Positions 6,564 to 13,137 of a stretch of DNA of 16,072 nucleotides are shown in pieces. A program made the position numbers and the translations under genes. The DNA is from Pseudomonadota bacterium (GTDB lineage: Bacteria; Pseudomonadota; Gammaproteobacteria; Burkholderiales; Thiobacillaceae), in NCBI GenBank assembly GCA_030836725.1, contig JAUPLV010000035.1, positions 1-16,072 of the forward strand, read 5' to 3'. Under the pieces are notes generated by a model that was given only the letters and a program-made list of their open reading frames with translations, did no database searches and had not been told where the DNA came from. How positions within the stretch are numbered: position 1 is the stretch's first letter; each line of letters begins with the position of its first letter.

Positions 6564-8531
6564 GTGCGCACCCGGATACTGAACAATGCACATCAAGCCG
6601 GCATTTTGCTGCTGCTCGGATGCGCGTACGGCGCCGGCGCGCGGGGCGCGGCGATCGCCCCGGACCTGGCCGCCGAACTGGCGGCACGGGCGCCGCAGGA
6701 AGAGATCGCGGTGATCGTCTCCCTGGCCGACAGGGTGAATCCCCGCCTGTACGAAGTGGCGGACCGCAGCCGGCGCGACACCCGGCTGGTCGAGGCGCTC
6801 ATGGAAAAATCCGCCGCCACGCAAGCCGCGCTCCGGGTGTATCTGCTGAATCAGGGGGCACGGGAATTGCGCGAGTTGTGGGTCATCAACGGCATCGCGG
6901 CGACAGTGCGCGCCAGCGTCATCCGCCAGCTGGCGTCGCGCCCCGGCATCGAGTTTATCCGCCTCGATTCGACCCTTGAGGCTCCGGTGACTACTTCAGG
7001 CAGCGCAGCGCCGCCGGAATGGAACCTGAACGTTTTGCGTGCGCCGGACCTGTGGACGCAGGGTTTCACCGGCAGCGGCATCGTCGTCGCCAACATGGAT
7101 ACCGGGGTCGACGCCAATCACCCGGATCTGGTCACGAAGTGGCGCGGCGGCGACAACAGCTGGTACGACCCGCACGGCGAACACGCCACGCCCTACGATC
7201 CAGCCGGCCACGGCACCCAGACCATGGCGATCATGGTGGGCGGCTCGGCCGGGGGAAGCGCCATCGGCATGGCGCCCGACGCCCGCTGGATCGCGGCCAA
7301 GCTGTATAGCGATGCCGGCCAGTCACGCTACAGCGACATCCATCTCGCCTTCCAGTGGCTGCTCGACCCCGATGGCGACCTGGGCACGGTGGATTCGCCG
7401 GATGTGGTGAATGCGTCATGGGGGCTGGTCGGCACGGCGGGACAGTGCATCACCGAGTTCAGTGCCGATATCGAGGCGCTCAAGGCGTCCGGCATCGCGA
7501 TCGCGATCGCCGCCGGCAACGACGGCCCGTCGCCGTTGACCAGCCTGAGCCCGGCCAACAACCCTCAGGGTTTTGCCGCGGGCGCAATCGACGATGCACT
7601 GAGCATCGCCAGCTTCAGCAGCCGCGGCCCGTCCGCCTGCGACGGCACGGTTTATCCGAAGCTGGTCGCGCCCGGCGTCAACATCAACACCGCCGATCTC
7701 TCCTTCGGCGGCATGCCGCTGTATGCCGTGGTCTCCGGAACGTCCTACGCCGCCCCGCATGCGGCGGGCGCGATGGCGCTGCTGGCGGGCGCCTTTCCCT
7801 GGGCCGGCGTTGCCCAGCTCGAAGCGGCGCTCACAGCGGGCGCGCACGACCTCGGCGTCGCCGGCGAGGACAACAGCTACGGCCATGGCCTGGCCGACGT
7901 GCATGCGGCTTACCAGCTGCTGAGTGCCGCCGCGCCCAACCAGGCGCCGGTGGCCTCGAACGACGCCTGGAGCATGTCGGCCGGGGCCACGCTCGTCGTC
8001 GCCGCTCCCGGCGTGCTGGGCAACGACAGCGATGCCGACGGCGACGCGCTGACCGCGGAATTGGCGAGCGGCCCCGCCAGCGGCAGCCTCGCACTCAACG
8101 GCGATGGCTCGTTCAGCTACTCGCCGAATGCCGGCTTCGCCGGAACCGACAGCTTCATTTACCGCGCCCATGACGGGGCGCTCAACAGCGGCAGCGCCAC
8201 GGTCTCGATCACGGTCAATGCCATCGTGAATTCCCCGCCGGTCGCCAATAACGACAGCGTTAACGCTCCCATGCGCAAAACGGCGAGCTACGCGCCCAGG
8301 ATCATCAATGTATTGGCCAACGATTCCGATCCGGACGGCAGCCTCGATCCGGCAAGCACGAGCATCGCGGCCGCGCCGAACAAGGGTGGAACGGTGGTGG
8401 TGAATGCCGACGGCACGGTGTCCTACACGCCGGCGCTCAGGTTCCGCGGCAAGGAAATATTCAAGTACACCGTTCGCGATCGGGCCGGCGCGCTTTCCAA
8501 CGCCGCGACCGTGACGGTCAACGTGAAATGA
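6564..8531 (+). CDS. Exported S8 (subtilisin-type) serine peptidase with two C-terminal Ig/cadherin-like domains
   Basis: The product has 655 residues. GTG 6564 is chosen because GGAGG (6551-6555) lies eight bases before it. The leader could end at a lipobox, L-L-G-Cys20, or at an ordinary site near residue 28. Residues about 45-140 resemble an I9-type inhibitory propeptide (VIVSLADR, then RPGIEFIRLD). The catalytic domain has Asp179 (MDTGVD), His216 (GHGTQT), oxyanion Asn319 (AAGNDG) and nucleophile Ser394 (SGTSYAAP), so it should be active. Residues about 459-555 and 557-655 are Ig/cadherin-like domains with GVLGNDSDADGD and NVLANDSDPDGS loops, ending VTVNVK. This tail is paralogous to that of the third cupredoxin protein, so the two are probably localised together. 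A likely role is maturation or turnover of exported partners in the operon; a general secreted protease is the alternative. Confidence 0.92.
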   Translation: MRTRILNNAHQAGILLLLGCAYGAGARGAAIAPDLAAELAARAPQEEIAVIVSLADRVNPRLYEVADRSRRDTRLVEALMEKSAATQAALRVYLLNQGARELRELWVINGIAATVRASVIRQLASRPGIEFIRLDSTLEAPVTTSGSAAPPEWNLNVLRAPDLWTQGFTGSGIVVANMDTGVDANHPDLVTKWRGGDNSWYDPHGEHATPYDPAGHGTQTMAIMVGGSAGGSAIGMAPDARWIAAKLYSDAGQSRYSDIHLAFQWLLDPDGDLGTVDSPDVVNASWGLVGTAGQCITEFSADIEALKASGIAIAIAAGNDGPSPLTSLSPANNPQGFAAGAIDDALSIASFSSRGPSACDGTVYPKLVAPGVNINTADLSFGGMPLYAVVSGTSYAAPHAAGAMALLAGAFPWAGVAQLEAALTAGAHDLGVAGEDNSYGHGLADVHAAYQLLSAAAPNQAPVASNDAWSMSAGATLVVAAPGVLGNDSDADGDALTAELASGPASGSLALNGDGSFSYSPNAGFAGTDSFIYRAHDGALNSGSATVSITVNAIVNSPPVANNDSVNAPMRKTASYAPRIINVLANDSDPDGSLDPASTSIAAAPNKGGTVVVNADGTVSYTPALRFRGKEIFKYTVRDRAGALSNAATVTVNVK

Positions 8532-8563
8532 ACCGGCAATGATCAACCAGAAGGGAGACTGAA

Positions 8564-9178
8564 ATGAGAACCATGAAACTGACGATCGCCGCCGCGCTGG
8601 CGCTGGGCCTCGCACCTTTGGCGCCGGACGCCATTGCCGAGGGCATGCATGACCATCATCACCATCGCGCCATGACGAGTCCGCAGGATGGGTATGTGCG
8701 CACGCAGGCGACTTACGCCATCCCGAACGTGAAACTGCTGGATTCCGAAGGGATCGGGAAGCCGCTGCATGGCTGGCTGGCCGAAAAGCCGGTAATCCTC
8801 AATTTCATTTTCACCAGCTGCGGCGCGGTCTGCCCGGTGATGAGCACGACTTTCTCGCAGGTGCAGGATGCGCTGGGGCCGGAGCGGGACGCGGTGCGCA
8901 TGGTGTCCATTTCAATCGACCCCGAGCATGACACGCCGGCCGCCCTCAAGGCCTATGCCGAAAAATTCGGCGCGGGGCCGCAATGGCGGATGTTGACCGG
9001 CAGCCTGGAGGGCAGTGTCACGGTGCAGCGCGCGTTCAATGTCTATCGCGGCGACAAGATGAACCATCAGCCGGCGACGTTCCTGCGCGCCAGCCCGGAT
9101 CAGCCTTGGGTGCGGCTGGACGGATTCGCCAGCGCGGCGGACATCCTGCGCGAGTATCGCCAGCTTCGCGCGAACTGA
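8564..9178 (+). CDS. SCO1/SenC-family copper chaperone with a His-rich N-terminus
   Basis: The product has 204 residues. Start at ATG 8564 follows GGGAG (8553-8557). A signal peptide ends near Ala25. The mature protein opens with a His/Met patch, HDHHHH (29-34), plus nearby Met28 and Met37. The thioredoxin-fold core has Cys86-G-A-V-Cys90-P and a later His168 (MNHQPATF). In SCO proteins the CxxxC pair plus a distal His bind copper and support its insertion into copper enzymes, classically cytochrome oxidase CuA. SISIDPEHDTP is the family's typical middle segment. No cytochrome oxidase gene is visible; the available partners are the multicopper-oxidase-like proteins upstream, so it probably supplies copper or reduces Cys for them. 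The His-rich head may buffer copper. The family call is secure; the client protein is inferred. Confidence 0.93.
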   Translation: MRTMKLTIAAALALGLAPLAPDAIAEGMHDHHHHRAMTSPQDGYVRTQATYAIPNVKLLDSEGIGKPLHGWLAEKPVILNFIFTSCGAVCPVMSTTFSQVQDALGPERDAVRMVSISIDPEHDTPAALKAYAEKFGAGPQWRMLTGSLEGSVTVQRAFNVYRGDKMNHQPATFLRASPDQPWVRLDGFASAADILREYRQLRAN

Positions 9179-9199
9179 TCGCCCATGGGACGCGCCACG

Positions 9200-10828
9200 A
9201 TGCGAACCGTGCGGCGTGTCCTGGCAGGCTTGAGCCTGCTGCTGGCGCAGGGCGGTCTGGCGGCGGAGCCCGCCGGCGTCGTTGTGGCCGGCCAGTCCAT
9301 CTACCGCGATGGCCTGCTTCCATCGGGCGATCCGTTGCGCGCCACCGTGCAGAAGGGTGTGGTTCTGAGTGGGGCCGCGGCGGCGTGCGTCAATTGCCAT
9401 CGGCGCAGCGGCCTGGGCGGTAGCGAGGGGCGGATTCCCGTCCGCCCGATCACTGGCCGGCTGCTGTTCACCTCGTCGCAAACCGAGTTTGTTCGGCGCC
9501 GGGCGGTAGCGGCCGGCGCTGCCGATGGGCGCCCTGCCTACACCCGCGATAGCCTGGCACGGGCGCTGCGCGATGGGATCGATCCGACCGGGCGGGTGCT
9601 CGATGCGCTGATGCCGCGTTATGCCCTGGGCGACGAAGAGATCGCCCAGATCCAAGCCTACCTGGAGGGGCTGTCAGCGACCGCGGCGCCAGGGGTGACC
9701 GATCGCGAAATTCATTTTTCGACCATCATCGCGCCAGGCGTTCGTCCGGACCGGCGCCGCGCCATGCTGGACGTGCTGCGGGCTTTTTTCAGCGACAAGA
9801 ACAGCAGCACCCGCAAGGAAGCGCGTCGCCGCGAGACACGCAGCGAGCAGATGTACCTCGCCTACCGTACCTGGGTGCTGCATGTATGGGAACTGCACGG
9901 GGCCCCGGAAACCTGGACCGAACAACTCGATGCGTATTACCGGAAGCAGCCGGTGTTCGCCGTAATCGGCGGACTCGGCGGCGGCAACTGGCAACGGGTG
10001 CATGCATTCTGCGAAGGCGCCAAGATTCCCTGCGTGCTTCCCGATGTTGATTATCCGGCGGTCACGGGCGCGGGCTATTACTCGGTGTATTTTTCGCGCG
10101 GCATCGCCCTGGAGGCGGACGTTCTGGCAAGGCAGCTGGCGGAAACCCATTCCGGTGGGATCGTGCAGGTTTTTCGCAACGACGAGACCGGGCGTTTGCC
10201 GGCGCTGGCCCTGCGCGATGCGTTGCAGCGCAGGGACATGGGGGAAGTCGTCGATTATCCGCTGAGCGGCGGTGGGCCGGCGGCAACCGCATTCTGGTCG
10301 GGATTGATCAACGAAGCGCGCCCGGCCAGCCTGGTTGTCTGGCTGGACCCCGTGGACATCCGGAATCTGGCTGCGACAGGTCCGCCGCCCGCCGGACTGC
10401 GGACGGTCTATCTGTCCGCCAGCCTTTCAGCCTCGCAGCATGTTGGTTTGCCCGATGAGTGGATGGACAGGGTGCGCCTGGTTCATCTGTTCGATCTTCC
10501 GGCGAACCGCGACCGGCATCTGGCGCGTATGAAAGCCTGGATGCGTGCCAGAGGTCTTCCGCTCACCGACGAGCGTGCCCAGGCAAATGCCTATTTCGCT
10601 GCCACCCTCACGGGCGATGCGATGGCGCATGTGGGCGAGTATTTTTCCCGCGATTATTTCATCGAGCGCATCGAGCAGATGGCTGAGTCGTTTGTTTCGC
10701 CTTCGATCTATCCGCGCCTGAGCCTGGGGCCGGGCCAGCGCTTCGCATCGCGAGGGGGCTACATCCTGCGTTTTCCAGAAGGCGTCGGGAGTACACCCGT
10801 GCCAGTGGGCGACTGGATGATTCCCTAG
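9200..10828 (+). CDS. Cytochrome c fused to a type 1 periplasmic substrate-binding domain
   Basis: ATG 9200 is preferred because GGGA (9187-9190) lies upstream and it gives a compact MRTVRR signal peptide (542 residues). ATG 9185 is possible and adds five residues. The signal peptide ends near GLAA. Residues about 30-155 are a class I cytochrome c domain with heme site Cys63-V-N-Cys66-His67 and probable axial Met138 (LMPRY). The rest, about 160-530, resembles Leu/Ile/Val-type periplasmic binding proteins, with FAVIGGLGGGNW, a hinge region and a C-terminal GYILRF strand. No permease or ATPase gene is present, so ABC import is unlikely to be its job here. It may sense or bind a ligand and relay electrons. 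As the last gene of the operon it could accept electrons from, or deliver them to, the copper proteins. This fusion type exists elsewhere under generic names, but I know of no proven role. Confidence 0.88.
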   Translation: MRTVRRVLAGLSLLLAQGGLAAEPAGVVVAGQSIYRDGLLPSGDPLRATVQKGVVLSGAAAACVNCHRRSGLGGSEGRIPVRPITGRLLFTSSQTEFVRRRAVAAGAADGRPAYTRDSLARALRDGIDPTGRVLDALMPRYALGDEEIAQIQAYLEGLSATAAPGVTDREIHFSTIIAPGVRPDRRRAMLDVLRAFFSDKNSSTRKEARRRETRSEQMYLAYRTWVLHVWELHGAPETWTEQLDAYYRKQPVFAVIGGLGGGNWQRVHAFCEGAKIPCVLPDVDYPAVTGAGYYSVYFSRGIALEADVLARQLAETHSGGIVQVFRNDETGRLPALALRDALQRRDMGEVVDYPLSGGGPAATAFWSGLINEARPASLVVWLDPVDIRNLAATGPPPAGLRTVYLSASLSASQHVGLPDEWMDRVRLVHLFDLPANRDRHLARMKAWMRARGLPLTDERAQANAYFAATLTGDAMAHVGEYFSRDYFIERIEQMAESFVSPSIYPRLSLGPGQRFASRGGYILRFPEGVGSTPVPVGDWMIP

Positions 10829-10880
10829 TTTTCCGGCAGGACTCGGCGCCTTGATATGGCCGGCTGTGCGGGGCCGCATC

Positions 10881-10896
10881 CCGTTCCAAAGAACGG
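10881..10896. terminator. Short perfect hairpin between convergent genes
   Basis: CCGTTC (10881-10886) and GAACGG (10891-10896) form a perfect six-pair stem with a CAAA loop. It ends directly beside the stop codon of the minus-strand cyclase gene, in the 68-base gap between convergent transcription units. There is no T-run on either strand, so this is a weak candidate terminator or a 3'-end stabilising structure. Confidence 0.35.
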
Positions 10897-11955
10897 TCAG
10901 CGCACGCAGTTCCGGCCGGCCTGCTTCGCCAGATAGAGTTGTTCGTCGGCAGCCTGCAACAGGCTGTCGCAGGTCAGGTTCGGGCCGGGGTGCATGCTGG
11001 CGCAGCCGACGCTGATGGTGACTTCCTGATGGTGGTCGGGGCGTTGCTGTGGAATATGGAGTTCCATCACCGCATTGCGTAACCGTTCCCCCAGCCACAG
11101 GGCGCCTTCCAGATCGGTTTCCGGAAGGATGGCTGCGAATTCCTCGCCGCCGTAGCGGGCCAGGAGGTCACCCGGCCGGGTGAGGACATCGGCCATGGTC
11201 TGGGCCACCCGTCGCAGGCAGTGGTCGCCCTCGCCGTGGCCGTACACATCGTTGAATTGCTTGAAGCAGTCCACATCGACCATCACCAGGGCCAGCTGTT
11301 GCTTGTCCCGCATCGCACGCCGCCATTCGGCATCCAGCGCCAGATCGAAACAGCGCCGGTTGGCGACACCGGTAAGGCCGTCCTGATTGGCGTAACGTTC
11401 CAGCAGGTCGTTTCTGGACTTGATCCGGAGCTGGTTGAAAATCCGCGCCTCGACGACGCTCAGGCGGAAGGGAGGGGTGAAGCAGTCGTCGGCCCCCAGT
11501 CTGAGAGCGCAGGCTTCGTCAATGGCGTTGTCCTGGTCGGCGATCAGGATGACGGGGATGGAGCGGGTCATCTCGTCGGCCTTGAGCCGGCGGCAGATTT
11601 CCAGCCCCTTCCGGCTGGGCGCCATGATGTCCAGCAGGATCAGGTCGGGCCGCTGATCGAGGCGCATGGCGGCCTCAATGGCGTCAGCAGCGCCCGGTAT
11701 GGACTGGACCTGGCATTCCCGCGCCATGATTCGACCCAGAAGGGCGGCGGCCGGCCCACTGCCAGCGATCAGGATGCGCGGCCTGTCGGACGCGACGCTG
11801 CTTCCATTCGGAATGGCGGAAGTGGAGGATGCCAATTCCGCTGGCAGGGGAGGGCGAAGCGGCGCTTGCGGCGGCAGCGCATGCCGGGAAAAGCGCACAA
11901 GCGGCATCCTGGATTTTATCCGTGACAAGCTGAACCCAGCCAATCTCATGTCCAT
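10897..11955 (-). CDS. Diguanylate cyclase with a degenerate receiver domain (REC-GGDEF)
   Basis: The product has 352 residues. ATG 11955 is chosen because GAGAAGG (complement of 11961-11967) sits five bases upstream; an in-frame GTG at 11976 is less likely. After an unstructured Pro/Ala-rich stretch of about 55 residues comes a receiver domain (58-165). It keeps the phosphoacceptor position Asp109, but GSGP replaces the usual acidic pair near 65-67 and Pro161 replaces the conserved Lys (TPPF instead of TKPF). Ordinary phosphorylation is therefore doubtful. The GGDEF domain (about 185-352) has the active-site loop GGEEF (269-273), the metal-binding DVDCFK segment, and an intact inhibitory site R260-x-x-D263 five residues before the loop. 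It should make cyclic di-GMP with product inhibition. It lies 28 bases after a small Cys-rich gene in the same direction, which may be its partner. The output of the signal is unknown. Confidence 0.92.
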   Translation of the reverse strand: MDMRLAGFSLSRIKSRMPLVRFSRHALPPQAPLRPPLPAELASSTSAIPNGSSVASDRPRILIAGSGPAAALLGRIMARECQVQSIPGAADAIEAAMRLDQRPDLILLDIMAPSRKGLEICRRLKADEMTRSIPVILIADQDNAIDEACALRLGADDCFTPPFRLSVVEARIFNQLRIKSRNDLLERYANQDGLTGVANRRCFDLALDAEWRRAMRDKQQLALVMVDVDCFKQFNDVYGHGEGDHCLRRVAQTMADVLTRPGDLLARYGGEEFAAILPETDLEGALWLGERLRNAVMELHIPQQRPDHHQEVTISVGCASMHPGPNLTCDSLLQAADEQLYLAKQAGRNCVR

Positions 11956-11960
11956 GGGCG

Positions 11961-11967
11961 CCTTCTC
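11961..11967 (-). promoter_or_regulatory. Ribosome binding site deciding the diguanylate cyclase start
   Basis: The minus strand reads GAGAAGG here, five bases before ATG 11955. It supports that start over the upstream in-frame GTG at 11976, which the site itself would follow rather than precede. Confidence 0.65.
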
Positions 11968-11983
11968 TCGAGTCACGGGTCGA

Positions 11984-12190
11984 CTAGCGCATCCAGTGCG
12001 CGACGAGCTTGCGGCATTCCCGGCTCCACTCGCATTTGGCAGTGCAAAGGTAGCGCTTTTCGGTCAGAAAACAGGCTTCGCCGCCCTGCCGGAGTTGAAT
12101 GATTCTGATGAGCTGGGTTCGCGAGGTGTAGGCGGTACATGCCCCAATCCCGGAATCGCACGCCCGTTGTTGCAGTTGCATCGTGGTCAT
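11984..12190 (-). CDS. Small six-cysteine protein, function unknown
   Basis: The product has 68 residues. ATG 12190 is chosen because GGAG (complement of 12197-12200) lies six bases upstream; ATG 12202 would add four residues but has no visible binding site. The protein has six Cys (11, 18, 40, 49, 53, 59), spaced C-x6-C-x21-C-x8-C-x3-C-x5-C, in a basic Arg/Gln-rich sequence containing LIRIIQLRQGG and a Trp-containing CEWSREC. There is no signal peptide, so it is probably cytoplasmic and could bind zinc or an iron-sulfur centre. The composition is unlike the chance frames around it, and the gene is followed after 28 bases by the diguanylate cyclase. That suggests co-transcription and perhaps a sensory or regulatory role. 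I do not recognise a named family. That it is a real gene is likely but not certain. Confidence 0.62.
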   Translation of the reverse strand: MTTMQLQQRACDSGIGACTAYTSRTQLIRIIQLRQGGEACFLTEKRYLCTAKCEWSRECRKLVAHWMR

Positions 12191-12567
12191 ATCCAGCTCC
12201 ATAAAAGCAGGGGTTGAAAACGGAATGCCGTTGTTGTCGATACGCCTGGCGGAGAACCCGGATTTCTCCGGACAGACCCATCCAGGATGCGATCGCGAAA
12301 AATACGGAACACCCCGGCTTTCCGCCTCTGAAATCCTGATTGCGGGGCGCCTGACAGAACCGCGAGGCATCCCCGGATAACAAATGGCAGAGTCATAATG
12401 AAAAAAGAAATCGATATTGGGTATTGGGAGAATCTTTAGTTGGCTGGACTGCCTGGTGCGCCGGGGTAAAAATGGGCGGCGTGGCGAATGCAAACAGGCG
12501 ATGCGCCTCGCAACCGTCCAGACATGCGCTAGGGTGGAGAAAGCGGGCGAAAAAGGAAATGACATCT
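12191..12567. other. Non-coding divergent intergenic region
   Basis: About 380 bases separate the minus-strand Cys-rich gene from the plus-strand receiver gene and must hold start signals for both. It is visibly less GC-rich in the middle (about 12378-12440, including CATAAT at 12394 and two ATTGGG repeats near 12415-12427). I find no convincing -35/-10 pair, sigma-54 site or riboswitch. Open frames here have poor starts and no protein-like features. Confidence 0.5.
12250..12270. repeat. Short inverted repeat in the divergent intergenic region
   Basis: CGGAGAA (12250-12256) and TTCTCCG (12264-12270) form a seven-pair stem with a seven-base loop. No T-run follows on either strand. It could be an operator or a leader hairpin of the minus-strand Cys-rich gene, lying about 50 bases before its first ATG. 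Chance is also possible in sequence of this composition. Confidence 0.3.
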
Positions 12568-13131
12568 ATGGGAAGCAAGCAAGCCGGTGAGAATTTACCG
12601 AACGAGGATGCCGAGCCGAATCCGGCGCAGGCGCATGCTGCATGCGCTGGGCCGGCGTTTTCGCTCTCACCGCCCGCCCTGTCGGACACACCGGCCGACC
12701 CAGGCCAGCATGCGCAAGACACGAATCCTGGAGCGTCGCGCTGCCGGGTGCTGGTCGTGGATGACGACGACGCCGTGGCGGAAAGCACGGTTTTGCTGTT
12801 GCAGGTTGCGGGCCACGACGTCAGGTCGGCAGCCAGCGGCGAAGCGGCCCTGGAACTTGCCCGCGGCTTCCGTCCGCAGGTCGTCCTGCTCGATATCGGC
12901 TTGCGCGGCATGGATGGTTACGAGGTGGCCCGGCAATTGCGGCAGGAGCAGGTTAGCGGGGAAGAACTCCGCCTGATGGCGGTGACGGGCAATGGACGGG
13001 AGGAGGATCAGGCGCGCTCCATGGCTGCTGGCTTCGATCGCCACCTGGTCAAACCGGTGCCTCCCGATGCCCTTTGCGAATTGGTGGACGAGATCGGGCG
13101 CCTGCCGGCGAACCGGACTCCTGGTGGGTAA
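12568..13131 (+). CDS. Stand-alone response-regulator receiver protein
   Basis: The product has 187 residues. ATG 12568 is preferred, with AAGGA (12553-12557) ten bases upstream; ATG 12559 sits too close to that site. The first 57 residues are Ala/Pro/Asn-rich without recognisable structure. Residues about 58-180 form a receiver domain with the acidic pair Asp65-Asp66, phosphoacceptor Asp109 (LLDIGLRGMDG), Thr140 and Lys162 (VKPV), so it should be phosphorylatable. No output domain follows, so it would act through protein contact or as a phosphate sink or intermediate. The gene ends six bases before the histidine kinase start, and that kinase is the obvious phosphodonor. Such REC-only proteins beside a kinase with a separate FixJ-type regulator can form a relay or a competing branch; which applies here is not visible. 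Confidence 0.87.
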   Translation: MGSKQAGENLPNEDAEPNPAQAHAACAGPAFSLSPPALSDTPADPGQHAQDTNPGASRCRVLVVDDDDAVAESTVLLLQVAGHDVRSAASGEAALELARGFRPQVVLLDIGLRGMDGYEVARQLRQEQVSGEELRLMAVTGNGREEDQARSMAAGFDRHLVKPVPPDALCELVDEIGRLPANRTPGG

Positions 13132-13137
13132 GCCGCG

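Noticed and set aside
7416..8615. Minus-strand open frame opposite the S8 peptidase tail
   Set aside because: It runs antisense across two well supported genes and the gap between them, and shows no recognisable protein features.
10881..10896. Intrinsic terminator of the copper operon with high confidence
   Set aside because: The hairpin is perfect but short, and there is no T-run on either strand, so it is kept only as a weak candidate.
11973..12383. Alternative minus-strand frame over the small Cys-rich gene
   Set aside because: It has no good ribosome binding site and an irregular composition; the overlapping frame with six ordered Cys and a GGAG site is the better gene.
12203..12565. 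N-terminal extension of the Cys-rich protein up to about 190 residues
   Set aside because: The extra residues look random, the extended start lacks a ribosome binding site, and a good one precedes ATG 12190.
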